Assembly: GCA_963742925.1 (NCBI GenBank)
Contig: CAVUNV010000016.1
Coordinates: 147,895 to 211,894, forward strand
Length of the DNA stretch: 64,000 nucleotides
Reading direction: 5' to 3'
From: PALSA-612 sp963742925
Lineage (GTDB): Bacteria > Actinomycetota > Thermoleophilia > Gaiellales > Gaiellaceae
Shown here piece by piece: positions 8,617-17,684 of this stretch; the first letter of the stretch is position 1; every line of letters begins with the position of its first letter. Position numbers and translations under genes: made by a program. The notes beneath the pieces were generated by a model that was not told the DNA's origin, did no database searches, and was given only the letters and a program-made list of their open reading frames with translations.

Positions 8617-9162
8617 TCAGCTCGCGAGCGCACGGCCGCGAAGCAGGCTCGGTGCGATCCGCACGTAGTCGAGCCCCGAGATCCATGTCAGGATCAGCGC
8701 CACGAGCAGGGCCCACCAGGCGGGGCGATCGCCCCAGGCTCCTGCCAGTGCGAAGCCCCCGACCGCAGCGGCGATCGCCTGCGCCCAGGCCTTGAGCTTG
8801 CCCAGGTCACGGGCGTGGATGACGACGCCGCGCTCGAGCGCCGCCAGGCGCAGCCCGGCGACCAGTAGCTCGCGGACGACGATCAGCGCGACCATCCAAC
8901 CCCTGAGCACCCCTTCGCCGGCCAGCATGACGAGCGTCGAGAGCGTCAGCAGCTTGTCGGCCATCGGGTCGAGCAGCGAGCCGAGCTCCGAGGTGTGCCC
9001 CTGCCGCCGCGCAAGCCAGCCGTCGACCTGGTCGGTTGCCATCGCGACGATGAAGACGGCCGTCGCCCAGTACGCGTGATCGGGGAAGTCCCAGGCGTAG
9101 AGGAGGATGACGAACGGCACGGCTGCGGCACGGGCCACGGTCAACTGGTCGGCGATGCTCAT
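8617..9162 (-). CDS. pgsA: CDP-alcohol phosphatidyltransferase (phosphatidylglycerophosphate synthase-like)
   Basis: An integral membrane enzyme of 181 aa that transfers a phosphatidyl group from CDP-diacylglycerol to an alcohol, most likely glycerol-3-phosphate. The signature DGxxARx8GxxxDxxxD is intact as DGWLARRQ followed by GSLLDPMADK. Several hydrophobic segments follow. Actinobacteria have several paralogues, so the acceptor alcohol is not certain. The ATG lies 9 nt after TATTCT on the same strand. It is convergent with the HD-GYP gene and closely divergent from the carboxylase gene. Confidence 0.88.
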   Translation of the reverse strand: MSIADQLTVARAAAVPFVILLYAWDFPDHAYWATAVFIVAMATDQVDGWLARRQGHTSELGSLLDPMADKLLTLSTLVMLAGEGVLRGWMVALIVVRELLVAGLRLAALERGVVIHARDLGKLKAWAQAIAAAVGGFALAGAWGDRPAWWALLVALILTWISGLDYVRIAPSLLRGRALAS

Positions 9163-9171
9163 CCCGGGTGG

Positions 9172-9177
9172 AGAATA
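9172..9177 (-). promoter_or_regulatory. Candidate -10 (TATTCT) for leaderless pgsA
   Basis: TATTCT on the minus strand ends 9 nt before the pgsA ATG. It overlaps the start region of the divergent carboxylase gene, so transcription of the two may interfere. Confidence 0.5.
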
Positions 9178-10967
9178 TGCGGCACGTGAGCTCGATCTCG
9201 AAAGTCCTGGTCGCGAACCGCGGCGAAATCGCCGTCCGCATCTTCCGCACCCTCCGCGAGCTCGGGATCGAATCGGTCGCGGTCTACTCGGACGTCGATA
9301 GGGACGCGCTGCACGTTCGGGCTGCCGACGAGGCCTACGGGATCGGCCCGGGACCCGCCGCGCAGAGCTATCTCGTCAAAGAGCGCATCGTGGAGACGGC
9401 GCTCCGATCGGGTGCGCAGGCCGTGCATCCGGGCTACGGCTTCCTCGCCGAGAACGCAGCCTTTGCGCGCTCCGTCGAGGAAGCGGGCCTGACATGGATC
9501 GGCCCGCCGCCTTCGGCGATCGAGCTGATGGGCTCGAAGACGGCGGCGCGCCGGGCGATGCAGAGCGCGGGCGTGCCGATCATCCCCGGCACGACGGAGC
9601 CGGTGGCGAGCGCCGAGCAGGTCGTCCGTGTCGCACGCGAGATCGGCTATCCCGTGCTGATCAAGGCAGCGGCGGGAGGCGGTGGCAAAGGGATGAAGGT
9701 CGTCCGCTCCGACGACGAGGCCGACCGCGCGTTCGAGTCGGCCCAGCGCGAGGGCCAGGCGTACTTCGCCGACCCCTCCATCTACGTGGAGCGCTACCTC
9801 GAGGATCCGAGGCACGTCGAGGTGCAGGTGCTCGCCGACGGGCACGGGAACGTCGTCCACCTGGGCGAGCGGGACTGCACGATCCAGCGCCGCCACCAGA
9901 AGCTGGTCGAGGAGACCCCTTCGCCTGCCGTCGACGAGCGGCTGCGCGCCCATATCGGCGGGATCGCAGTCGACGCGGCCCGTGCCGCCGGGTATCGCAG
10001 CGCGGGCACGATCGAGGGCCTCCTCTCACCCGACGGCGAGTACTTCTTCCTCGAGATGAACACGCGCATCCAGGTCGAGCACACGATCACGGAGCTGGTG
10101 ACCGGCCTCGACCTCGTCCGCGAGCAGGTGCTGATCGCGGCCGGCGAGCCGCTGTCCTTCCGGCAGGAGGACGTGCGTTTCGCCGGGCATGCGATCGAGT
10201 GCCGTATCAACGCCGAGGATCCGTCCAACGGCTTCCTTCCCACACCGGGGCGGATCACGGCCTACCGGGAGCCGGGCGGGCCCGGCGTCCGCGTCGACTC
10301 CGGTGTCGAGCTCGGCTCTGAGGTGTCCGGGCTGTACGACCCGCTCGTCGCCAAGCTGATCGTCCACGGCGTCGATCGCGAGCATGCCAGGCGGCGGATG
10401 CTGCGTGCCCTGGACGAGTACGAGATCGGCGGTCCCACGACGCTGCTCGGCTTCCACCGCGCGCTGCTCCGGCATCCGTGCTTCGTCGACGGCGCGACCT
10501 GCCACGGGATCGTCGAGTCGGAGGCGCTCGCCGGGCAGGCCGCGGAGCTCGAGCGCAGAGCGGTCAGGGCCTCCGGGCTCGACGGGGCCGGGCCGCTGAC
10601 CGATCGCAGCATGGCGGTCGAGCTGGACGGGCGCCGCTTCGACGTCCGCCTGTTCGTGCCGGAGCCTCCATTCGCGGGGCTCGCCAGGCGGCGCCGCGAG
10701 CGGGCGGCCGAGCGGGTCGGCGGGCCTGCAGGGCGCGACGCCGTCGTCAGCCCGATGCAGGGAACCGTGCTCGAGGTCCGGGTCGCCGACGGAGAACAGG
10801 TGCGTGCAGGGCAGGTCCTCTGCATCGTGGAGGCGATGAAGATGGAGAACGAGATCGGCGCACATCGCAACGGCGTGGTGACCGGGCTCTCGGTCGAGGC
10901 CGGTCAGCCGATCAAGACCGGCCAGGTGATCTGCGTCGTCGTCGGCGAGAGCGGCGACGGCGCCTAG
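9177..10967 (+). CDS. Acyl-CoA carboxylase alpha chain (biotin carboxylase + BCCP)
   Basis: ATP-dependent carboxylation of biotin for acetyl-/propionyl-CoA carboxylase, about 596 aa. The order is: biotin carboxylase N-domain (KVLVANRGEIAVRIFRT), ATP-grasp glycine loop (AAGGGGKGMKVV), catalytic EMNTRIQVEH and C-domain (GHAIECRINAEDP), then a C-terminal biotinyl domain with the lysine in EAMKMEN. The fused BCCP is the actinobacterial AccA layout. No beta (carboxyltransferase) chain lies nearby. The start could be GTG 9168, ATG 9177 or GTG 9186. The 3' end overlaps the convergent permease gene by 4 nt. Confidence 0.93.
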   Translation: MRHVSSISKVLVANRGEIAVRIFRTLRELGIESVAVYSDVDRDALHVRAADEAYGIGPGPAAQSYLVKERIVETALRSGAQAVHPGYGFLAENAAFARSVEEAGLTWIGPPPSAIELMGSKTAARRAMQSAGVPIIPGTTEPVASAEQVVRVAREIGYPVLIKAAAGGGGKGMKVVRSDDEADRAFESAQREGQAYFADPSIYVERYLEDPRHVEVQVLADGHGNVVHLGERDCTIQRRHQKLVEETPSPAVDERLRAHIGGIAVDAARAAGYRSAGTIEGLLSPDGEYFFLEMNTRIQVEHTITELVTGLDLVREQVLIAAGEPLSFRQEDVRFAGHAIECRINAEDPSNGFLPTPGRITAYREPGGPGVRVDSGVELGSEVSGLYDPLVAKLIVHGVDREHARRRMLRALDEYEIGGPTTLLGFHRALLRHPCFVDGATCHGIVESEALAGQAAELERRAVRASGLDGAGPLTDRSMAVELDGRRFDVRLFVPEPPFAGLARRRRERAAERVGGPAGRDAVVSPMQGTVLEVRVADGEQVRAGQVLCIVEAMKMENEIGAHRNGVVTGLSVEAGQPIKTGQVICVVVGESGDGA

Positions 10968-11737
10968 AGCGTGCGCTGGTAGGCGCGGAACGTCCAGGTC
11001 GCGAACGCCGTCGTCGCGACGGTCAGCGCGGCCAGGTACGTCATGTGGAGGCCGATGGACGTCCAGTCCGTGCCGGGTAGCACCGCTCCCCGCGCGGCGA
11101 TGACGCCCCAGTTCACCGGATTGAAGCGGGTCGTGACCTGCATCCAGTGAGGCATCTGGCTCGCCGCCAGCAGGGTCGTCGAGAGGAAGAGCAGCGGCAG
11201 CCCGATGAAGTTCGCGACGGCGATCATCGTCGCATCCCGACGCGTCAGAAGGGCGATTCCCTGCGAGATGCCCGCGAACGGCATCGTGACGAGCATCGAC
11301 GCGACGATCACGACCAGCCAGCCGAGCGCGCCCTCGTTCACGTGCACGCCGAGCGCGAGCGCGACGACCATGATCACGATCGCCTGGATTCCGGCGGTCA
11401 GCGACGCACGGACGATCTGCGAGAGCACGAGCGAGAGCCGGCTGACCGGGGTGGTGAGGAACCGCTCGATGACCTTGCGGTCGAGGTCGGCGATCATTCC
11501 CATGCCGCTCCAGGTCGCGCCGAAGAACGCGTTCATGATCACGATCGCCGGCGCCAGAAAGGTCACGTAGGAGGTCGTTCCGAACCCTCCGAGGTGGACG
11601 ACCCGGCGGAACAGTTGTCCGTAGAGGATGAGCCAGATCATCGGCTGGATCAGCAGCAGGGCGATCCAGATCGGCTCGCGCATCAGGTTGCGCGCCTGGC
11701 GCACGACCATGAACCAGGTGTGCCGCGCGGCCGTCAC
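10964..11737 (-). CDS. ABC-2 type transporter permease
   Basis: A 257-aa membrane protein with about six hydrophobic segments and the ABC-2 pattern: LMREPIWIALLLIQPMIW at the N-terminus, then LDRKVIERFLTTPVSRL between the second and third segments. It pairs with the ATPase directly upstream (GTGA overlap) to form a drug/polymer exporter of the DrrAB type. Substrate unknown. Confidence 0.92.
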   Translation of the reverse strand: MTAARHTWFMVVRQARNLMREPIWIALLLIQPMIWLILYGQLFRRVVHLGGFGTTSYVTFLAPAIVIMNAFFGATWSGMGMIADLDRKVIERFLTTPVSRLSLVLSQIVRASLTAGIQAIVIMVVALALGVHVNEGALGWLVVIVASMLVTMPFAGISQGIALLTRRDATMIAVANFIGLPLLFLSTTLLAASQMPHWMQVTTRFNPVNWGVIAARGAVLPGTDWTSIGLHMTYLAALTVATTAFATWTFRAYQRTL

Positions 11738-12693
11738 GCCGCCGCCTCCTGCTCGTCGGCGGCGAACTCGCGGCCGGTGTAGTGGAGATAGACGTCGTCG
11801 AGGGACGGCCGGTGCGACGTCACCGACTCGACATGGATGCCCGCGCCCTCGAGCGCGGACAGGATCCCGGGGATCGCGCGGGCGCCGCTCTCGACGCGTG
11901 TCCGGAGCCAGCGCCCGTCGAGCGTCGCCTCGTGGACACCGTCGATCGCGCGCGCGACCCCTGCAGGGTCGCGGCCGGCGCCGTCCACGAGCTCCACCGT
12001 CACCGCCTCGCCGCGCATCGTCCGCTTCAGCTCCTCGGGCGTTCCCTCGACGACCACCTTGCCCCGGCTGACGATGGCGAGCCGGTCGGCGAGCTGGTCT
12101 GCCTCCTCGAGGTAGTGGGTCGTGAGCAGGATCGTGAGCGTCTCGAGCTTCGCCAGCTTGCCGAGCTCCTCCCACATCGCCGCGCGGGCCTCGGGATCCA
12201 GCCCCGTCGTCGGCTCGTCGAGGAACAGGACGCTGGGCGAATGGACGAGCCCGAGCGCGATGTCGAGACGCCGCTTCATACCGCCCGAGTAGCCGCGCAC
12301 GACTCGGTCGGCGGCGTCTGCGACGCCCACCAGCTCGAGGAGCTCGTCGACTCGCTGCCGCAGCCGCGCGCCGCGCAGGCCCTGAATCCGTCCTTGCAGG
12401 ACGAGGTTCTCGCGGCCTGTCGCGAAGCGGTCGACGCCGGATTCCTGCGCCACGTAGCCGATCGAACGGCGCACCGCCCCCGGAGAGCGGAGGACGTCGT
12501 GCCCGGCGACTTCCGCCCGTCCGGCGTCCGGCCGGGTCAGCGTGCACAGGATCCGGACGCTGGTCGACTTTCCGGCGCCGTTCGGTCCGAGGAGGCCGAA
12601 CACCTCGCCTTCGCGCACGGAGAAGGAGACGCCGGCCAGAGCCTCGACCGTGCCGTAGCGCTTCTCGAGGCCCTCGACGGTGATCATGTCCAC
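11734..12693 (-). CDS. ABC transporter ATP-binding protein (DrrA-like)
   Basis: A 319-aa ATPase of the daunorubicin-resistance DrrA type. It has Walker A GPNGAGKST, signature YSGGMKRRLDIA, Walker B VLFLDEPTTGLDP and H-loop LTTHYLEE, plus the C-terminal extension common in this subfamily. The GTG at 12693 is chosen because TAGGTT ends 7 nt before it; the ATG two codons downstream (12687) is the alternative. Divergent from sucC. Confidence 0.92.
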   Translation of the reverse strand: MDMITVEGLEKRYGTVEALAGVSFSVREGEVFGLLGPNGAGKSTSVRILCTLTRPDAGRAEVAGHDVLRSPGAVRRSIGYVAQESGVDRFATGRENLVLQGRIQGLRGARLRQRVDELLELVGVADAADRVVRGYSGGMKRRLDIALGLVHSPSVLFLDEPTTGLDPEARAAMWEELGKLAKLETLTILLTTHYLEEADQLADRLAIVSRGKVVVEGTPEELKRTMRGEAVTVELVDGAGRDPAGVARAIDGVHEATLDGRWLRTRVESGARAIPGILSALEGAGIHVESVTSHRPSLDDVYLHYTGREFAADEQEAAA

Positions 12694-12700
12694 GTCCGCA

Positions 12701-12706
12701 AACCTA
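12701..12706 (-). promoter_or_regulatory. Candidate -10 (TAGGTT) for leaderless ABC operon
   Basis: TAGGTT on the minus strand, 7 nt before the GTG at 12693. It lies within the 40-nt divergent gap shared with sucC. Confidence 0.5.
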
Positions 12707-12717
12707 GCGCCCGCGGC

Positions 12718-12723
12718 TAGACT
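12718..12723 (+). promoter_or_regulatory. Candidate -10 (TAGACT) for sucC
   Basis: TAGACT ends 10 nt before the sucC ATG. No Shine-Dalgarno sequence lies between them, consistent with a leaderless message. Confidence 0.5.
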
Positions 12724-12733
12724 CGCGCCGGCC

Positions 12734-13876
12734 ATGGACCTGTACGAGTACCAGGGGAAGGAGCTCTTCCGGCGCCACGGCATCGCCGTGTCGGAAGGCC
12801 GGCTCGCGACGACGCCCGAGCAGGCGCGTGCCGCAGCCGAGGAGCTCGGAGGTCCCGTCGTCGTCAAGGCGCAGGTGCTCGCCGGCGGGCGGGGGAAGGC
12901 CGGTGGGATCAAGCTGGCCGAGGGCCCTGACGAGGCGGAGGCCCGGGCCCGGGAGATTCTCGGGCTCGACATCCGCGGGCACGTCGTGCGCCGGCTCTGG
13001 ATCGAGCGCGCCTCGGACATCGCGCGGGAGTACTACCTCTCGATCACCTTCGACCGGGGCGAGAAGAAACCGCTGCTCATGTTCACGACCGAAGGCGGCG
13101 TCGACATCGAGGAGGTCGCCGAGACGAAGCCCGAGGCGCTCGTCCGCCTGCACGTCGACCCGCTCGAGGGCTTCCAGCCCTGGCAGGCGCGCCGGCTCGT
13201 CTACGGCGGCGGCATCACGGAGCCCGGCGAGCAGAAGCAGATCGCGGCGATCGTCGAGCGTCTCTACGAGACGTTCGTCGACTGCGACGCGATGCTGTGC
13301 GAGATCAACCCGCTGATCGTGACCCCCGAGGGCGAGGTGCGGGCGCTCGACTCGAAGTTCACGGTCGACGACAACGCGCTCTTCCGGCACGAGGACATCG
13401 CCGAGATGCGCGACCCGGAGTCGTATCCGCCGGAGGAGCGCGCGGCGCGGGAGAAGGGCGTCACCTACGTGAAGCTGGACGGCGAGGTCGGGATCCTCGG
13501 CAACGGTGCCGGGCTCGTCATGTCCACGCTGGACGTGATCGCGCTCGCCGGCGGCCGTCCCGCGAACTTCTGCGACCTGGGCGGCGGCGGCGACGCGGAG
13601 GGTGTCGTCGAGGCGCTCGAGGTGATCACGACCGATCCGCAGGTGAAGGCGATCCTGTTCAACATCTTCGGCGGCATCACCCGCTGCGACGAGGTGGCGC
13701 GCGGGATCCTCACTGCGCTCGAGCGCATGACGATCGCACACCCGATCGTCGTCCGGCTCGACGGCACGAACGCCGAGGAAGGCCGCCGGCTCCTCTCCGA
13801 GGCCGCCCCGGCCAACCTCCACGTCGAGCCGACGATGCTCGACGCCGCCCGCCGAGCCGTGGAGCTGTCCCGATGA
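12734..13876 (+). CDS. sucC: Succinyl-CoA synthetase beta subunit
   Basis: The ATP-grasp subunit of succinyl-CoA ligase in the TCA cycle, 380 aa. It opens with MDLYEYQGKELFRRHGI, has VVKAQVLAGGRGKAGG (nucleotide binding), MLCEINPLIV, and the C-terminal subunit-interaction region FCDLGGGGDAEGV and FNIFGGITRCDEVA. First gene of an operon with a methyltransferase, sucD and a small unknown gene. The stop overlaps the next ATG (ATGA). Confidence 0.97.
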   Translation: MDLYEYQGKELFRRHGIAVSEGRLATTPEQARAAAEELGGPVVVKAQVLAGGRGKAGGIKLAEGPDEAEARAREILGLDIRGHVVRRLWIERASDIAREYYLSITFDRGEKKPLLMFTTEGGVDIEEVAETKPEALVRLHVDPLEGFQPWQARRLVYGGGITEPGEQKQIAAIVERLYETFVDCDAMLCEINPLIVTPEGEVRALDSKFTVDDNALFRHEDIAEMRDPESYPPEERAAREKGVTYVKLDGEVGILGNGAGLVMSTLDVIALAGGRPANFCDLGGGGDAEGVVEALEVITTDPQVKAILFNIFGGITRCDEVARGILTALERMTIAHPIVVRLDGTNAEEGRRLLSEAAPANLHVEPTMLDAARRAVELSR

Positions 13877-14511
13877 CCGACGTGTGGTCGGAGCGTGCCC
13901 AGCTCTACCGCGACAGCGCCGCCCACCGCGAAGGCCCCGACCTCGACCTGCTCGTCGAATGGGCACGAGGAGCCCGGACGGCGCTCGACGTCGCGACCGG
14001 CGGCGGCCACGTCGCGCGGCGGCTGCGCGAGATCGGGATCGAGGTCGTGACCACCGACGCCGCGCCCGGAATGCAGCCCGACGTGATCACCCGCGCCGAG
14101 CATCTGCCCTTCGCCGACGGGAGCTTCGACGCGGTCGTCTCGCGCGTCGCCCACCACCATTTCGATGACCCGGCGGCCGCGATGCGCGAGATGGCGCGCG
14201 TCAGCGGCGGGCTCGTGCTGGTCGTCGACAACCTGTTCATGAGCGACGAGGCCGAGGAGGCGGACCGGCTGCGCGATCCCTCGCACGTCCGCAACTACAC
14301 CGAGGCCGAGTGGCGGTCGATGTTCGAGGACGCGGGTCTCACGGTCGAGGACGTTCACCACTTCGACAAGCCGATCGAGCTCCAGCCCTGGCTCGACCGG
14401 GTCGGCTGCGACGGCGAGGACGCCGAGCGCGTCAGAGAGCTGCTCGCCGACCGGACGGACGACGGCTGGGTACGGCTCGACCGGATCGCGCTGAAGGGAC
14501 GCAAGAGCTAG
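13873..14511 (+). CDS. SAM-dependent methyltransferase nested between sucC and sucD
   Basis: A class I methyltransferase of 212 aa (Methyltransf_11-like). The SAM motif I is ALDVATGGGHVARRL, and VVTTDAAPGM follows at the end of beta-2. The motif IV region reads FDAVVSRVAHHHFDDP, similar to UbiE/YcgJ-type enzymes. It is coupled to both flanking genes: ATGA overlap with sucC and a 1-nt TAGTG overlap with sucD. Substrate unknown; no quinone-synthesis genes are nearby. Confidence 0.85.
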   Translation: MTDVWSERAQLYRDSAAHREGPDLDLLVEWARGARTALDVATGGGHVARRLREIGIEVVTTDAAPGMQPDVITRAEHLPFADGSFDAVVSRVAHHHFDDPAAAMREMARVSGGLVLVVDNLFMSDEAEEADRLRDPSHVRNYTEAEWRSMFEDAGLTVEDVHHFDKPIELQPWLDRVGCDGEDAERVRELLADRTDDGWVRLDRIALKGRKS

Positions 14512-15386
14512 TGGCGATCGTCGTCGACCGCGACACGCGCCTCGTCGTCCAGGGGCTCACCGGCCGCGAGGGCTCCTTCCACGCGACGCGCAACAAGGCG
14601 TACGGAACCCAGGTCGTCGCCGGTGTCACGCCGGGCAAGGGCGGCCAGGAGGTCGAAGGGATCCCGGTCTTCGACACGGTCGCCGACGCGGTCGACCGGA
14701 CCGGCGCCAACACCGCCATGGTCTTCGTCCCGGCCCGCTTCGCCACCGACGCGATCTACGAGGCGGTCGACGCGGGCATCGCGACGGTGGTCTGCATCGC
14801 CGAGGGCCTGCCCGCGCACGAGATGCTGCGCGTCTACAACTACATCCGGTCGCGCGCGGTGACGATGATCGGCCCGAACTGTCCCGGCGCGCTCTCGCCC
14901 GGCAAGGCCAACGTCGGCATCATCCCGGCCGAGATCTTCACCGAGGGCAACGTCGGCCTCGTCTCGCGCTCGGGCACGCTCACCTACCAGATCGGCCACG
15001 AGCTGACCCAGCTCGGGCTCGGCAACTCGACGATCGTCGGCATCGGCGGCGATCCCGTCGTCGGCTCGTCGTTCATCGACATCCTGGCGAGGTTCGAGGC
15101 CGATCCCGAGACCGAGTACGTCGTCATGGTCGGCGAGATCGGCGGCGACGAGGAGGAGAAGGCGGCCCAGTTCATCCAGGAGTCGATGTCGAAGCCCGTG
15201 CTCGCCTACATCGCGGGCTTCACGGCGCCGCCCGGGAAGACGATGGGCCACGCCGGCGCGATCATCTCCGGCTCGTCCGGGACCGCTCAGGCGAAGCAGG
15301 AGGCGCTCGAGGCCTGCGGCGTCACGGTCGGCACGACGCCGACCGAGGTCGCGCAGCTCGTCGCGGACGTCGCCCGCGGTGTTTGA
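14511..15386 (+). CDS. sucD: Succinyl-CoA synthetase alpha subunit
   Basis: The CoA-binding, phosphohistidine-carrying subunit, 291 aa. Visible are LVVQGLTGREGSFHA (CoA-binding Rossmann start), MIGPNCPGALSPGK, SRSGTLTYQI, and the active-site His in KTMGHAGAIISG. It partners SucC to interconvert succinyl-CoA and succinate. GTG start, one nt overlap with the methyltransferase stop. The following small gene overlaps its 3' end by 8 nt. Confidence 0.96.
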   Translation: MAIVVDRDTRLVVQGLTGREGSFHATRNKAYGTQVVAGVTPGKGGQEVEGIPVFDTVADAVDRTGANTAMVFVPARFATDAIYEAVDAGIATVVCIAEGLPAHEMLRVYNYIRSRAVTMIGPNCPGALSPGKANVGIIPAEIFTEGNVGLVSRSGTLTYQIGHELTQLGLGNSTIVGIGGDPVVGSSFIDILARFEADPETEYVVMVGEIGGDEEEKAAQFIQESMSKPVLAYIAGFTAPPGKTMGHAGAIISGSSGTAQAKQEALEACGVTVGTTPTEVAQLVADVARGV

Positions 15387-15759
15387 GAAGCTGCGCGCCG
15401 ACTGGCGCCGGGGCCGCGCGCGCAAGTTCATCCGGTTCGGCAAGGACTGGACCTTCGAGTACAAGACGAAGACGGCCGGCTCGATCATGCTCGTCGGCCG
15501 CTTCGAGGAGGACGGAGATACCCTCGTCCTCACGTTCCGCGAGATCTACGCGAAGGCGGTGCTGGACGAGGGGCCGTATGTGGCGCCCATGGGAATCGGT
15601 GCGACTCGGGACTTCCTCGAGTGGGTGGCAGGGATGGCGAGCGACCTCGGGTACACGCGCCTGCGGGCGGGCGGCCGGCGTACGAAGGGGCGGCGGGGGT
15701 TCCAGAACTTCGAGTTCGACCTGGACCGCTACCTACGCGGCCAGAAGCCGCATCGCTAG
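15379..15759 (+). CDS. Conserved-looking hypothetical protein (126 aa), sucCD operon
   Basis: A small basic protein without a family I recognise. It has no signal peptide or membrane segment. The middle is beta-rich and acidic (GSIMLVGRFEEDGDTLVL) and the end is basic and aromatic (RRTKGRRGFQNFEFDLDRYL). It starts at a GTG inside the sucD 3' end (8-nt overlap) and is probably translated by coupling. Function unknown. Confidence 0.7.
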   Translation: MFEKLRADWRRGRARKFIRFGKDWTFEYKTKTAGSIMLVGRFEEDGDTLVLTFREIYAKAVLDEGPYVAPMGIGATRDFLEWVAGMASDLGYTRLRAGGRRTKGRRGFQNFEFDLDRYLRGQKPHR

Positions 15760-15795
15760 TATCTCCGGGGTCGTTTCGTCAAGGAGAGGGAGGAT

Positions 15796-16963
15796 ATGCA
15801 CGCCTGGTTGATCGCTGCTCTCGTCGTGTCCTGGGTCCTGGTTCTGGCGCTTGCCGGTCTGCTCTTCGTGCTCGTCAAGCAGCACGGCGAGCTGATGCTC
15901 TACCAGCAGGAGCTCGACCACCGGCTGGAGCTCGGCTCGTACCTGACGGGCCGCGAAGTCGAGGGTGAGATCCGCGACAAGGCGGCGGCCGAAGCGCAGC
16001 CCGACTTCTCCGGGCTCCCGATTGGCAGCGAGGCCCCGGCCTTCGCGCTCCCCGATCTCGAAGGGAACGAGCGGAGCCTCGAGGACTACCGTGGCGCGCC
16101 GGTCGTGCTCGGCTTCTTCAATACCGACTGCGGCTATTGCAAGGACCTTTCCTCGCGGCTCGGGAAGCTCCCCAAGAAGAGCCATCGGCTCGTCCTGCTC
16201 TCGCACGGCCCCGTCGAGGCGCACCAGGAGCTCATCGCCAGGGACAAGTGGAACTGCGACGTCGTCGTCGAGGACGAGTGGGACGTCGCGGGCACGTATC
16301 AGGCGGCGGGCACGCCGTCCGGCTACCTGATCGACGGCGAGGGCCGCATTGCGAGCCCGCTCGCGATGGGGGCCGACAACCTCATGACGCTGCTCACGTT
16401 CGAGCCCATGGCGCCCCCCGAGCCCGACGAGAGCGGCAACGGCCACGTCGATCCGTCCACGATGCGGGTCGGCGACCCGATCGACGGCAACGGAGCGCAG
16501 CCCGGAGCGACCGCGACGGCGCTGAAGACCCGCGACGTCTCCGGGAGCAGCATCAAGCGGGACGGCCTCGAGGCCGGCACGGTGGCGCCGAGCTTCACGC
16601 TTCCCGATCTCAAGGGCAAGTCCCGCTCGCTCACCGACTTCCGCGGCAAGCGCGTGCTGCTCGTCTTCTCCGACGTCACGTGCGGGCCCGTGCGAGCAGA
16701 TGGCGCCCGAGCTCGTGAAGCTCTACGAGCGGCGGCCCGACGACCTCGAGATCGTCATGATCAGCCGCGGCGACCTCGAGGAGAACCAGCGCAAGGCCAA
16801 GGCCTTCGGCTACCCGTTCCCGGTGTTGCTGCAGAAGAGCTGGGAGGTCTCGAAGGACTACGCGATGTTCGCGACGCCGATCGGCTACCTGATCGACGCG
16901 GACGGCGTCATCGCCAGGGACATCGCCCTCGGCCCCGAGGCGATCCTCGCGCTCGGCGCCTAA
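15796..16963 (+). CDS. Membrane-anchored tandem redoxin (two thioredoxin-fold domains; +1 frameshift)
   Basis: An N-terminal membrane anchor (IAALVVSWVLVLALAGLLFV) is followed by two AhpC/TSA-Redoxin domains. The first has CGYC (FFNTDCGYCKDL, about residue 113) and the second begins APSFTLPDLKGKSRSL and has CGPC. The second CxxC is split by one extra base near 16687: TGCGGGCCCGTGC should read TGC GGG CCG TGC. Repaired, the protein is 388 aa and ends ALGPEAILALGA. MauD/TlpA-like thiol-disulfide exchange outside the membrane is the likely role. A strong ribosome-binding site (GGGAGG) precedes the ATG. It is convergent with a Cys-rich secreted protein, a plausible substrate. Confidence 0.85.
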
Positions 16964-16992
16964 GAGTCGCACCCTTTCCGGATCCGGAACGA

Positions 16993-17020
16993 CGAAGGGC
17001 TCCCTTGCGGGAGCCCTTCG
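16993..17020. terminator. Bidirectional terminator-like hairpin
   Basis: A perfect 12-bp stem: CGAAGGGCTCCC, loop TTGC, GGGAGCCCTTCG. It lies in the 77-nt gap between the convergent redoxin and Cys-rich genes. A short A/T-containing stretch follows on the plus strand. Confidence 0.85.
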
Positions 17021-17040
17021 ACAAACGCGTTTCTGTCTGG

Positions 17041-17565
17041 CTAGTGCGCCTTGTGACCCGACGTGGCCGTCTTCGGCGTGCCGAGCGGCTTCGCCTGGTT
17101 CTGCGAGCCCTGCTTGCAGTACGGGAAGCAGAGCGGCCCGTACCCGAAGATCGTCTCGCAGCACGAGTTCGTCGTGCACACCGTGCCGGACGGGCAGTCC
17201 TTGTTCCCACCCGAGCACGGGATCCCTGCGTCACAGAAGTCGTTCTCGATGCAGGCACCGACCGGAGCACGCGCCGGGCGGAGCTTGCCGTACGAGATCG
17301 TCGCGCAGAAGCACTCGGCGAGGGGTCCGCTGTCGTACCCGCAGATCTTCGCCGTGTTCGAGCCCAGGCAGATGAAGCCCGAGCCGGCACACGACGAGTT
17401 CGCCGCGTGCCTCTTTACAGCTGCTCCTGCACGGCCCGGCATGAACGCAGCGAGTGCGCCCGCCAGACCAATCCCACCGACTTTGAGTGCCGTCCCGCGG
17501 GAGACACTATGTGACTCCTTTACGGGCTCACCCGAGTCGGCGTAAAGCTCGTCGATCTCCCGCAT
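17041..17565 (-). CDS. Secreted cysteine-rich protein with Tat/Sec-type leader
   Basis: 174 aa with an unusual N-terminus: about 25 polar residues, then GTALKVGGIGLAGALAAFMP and an Ala-rich cleavage region (GRAGAAVKR), as in twin-arginine-like leaders although the RR pair is SRG here. The mature part has 14 cysteines in about 110 residues (for example CFCATIS, CPSGTVC, NSCCETI), suggesting a disulfide-rich domain. It has an AAGGAGG-type ribosome-binding site before the ATG. It faces the double redoxin gene. No family is recognised. Confidence 0.8.
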   Translation of the reverse strand: MREIDELYADSGEPVKESHSVSRGTALKVGGIGLAGALAAFMPGRAGAAVKRHAANSSCAGSGFICLGSNTAKICGYDSGPLAECFCATISYGKLRPARAPVGACIENDFCDAGIPCSGGNKDCPSGTVCTTNSCCETIFGYGPLCFPYCKQGSQNQAKPLGTPKTATSGHKAH

Positions 17566-17671
17566 GCGTCCTCCTTGAACGAACGGGTTTTTGCTGAGAA
17601 GACGTGACGCTAACCGATGAACCGGCTGTTGTCCAGAAGGATCGGTTCGTCACAGCGTCTCCGAGTCCTAC

Positions 17672-17677
17672 TAAACT
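17672..17677 (+). promoter_or_regulatory. Candidate -10 (TAAACT) for aminotransferase
   Basis: TAAACT ends 7 nt before an in-frame GTG at 17685. This argues for that start over the upstream GTG at 17604. Confidence 0.5.
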
Positions 17678-17684
17678 GGCCCGC

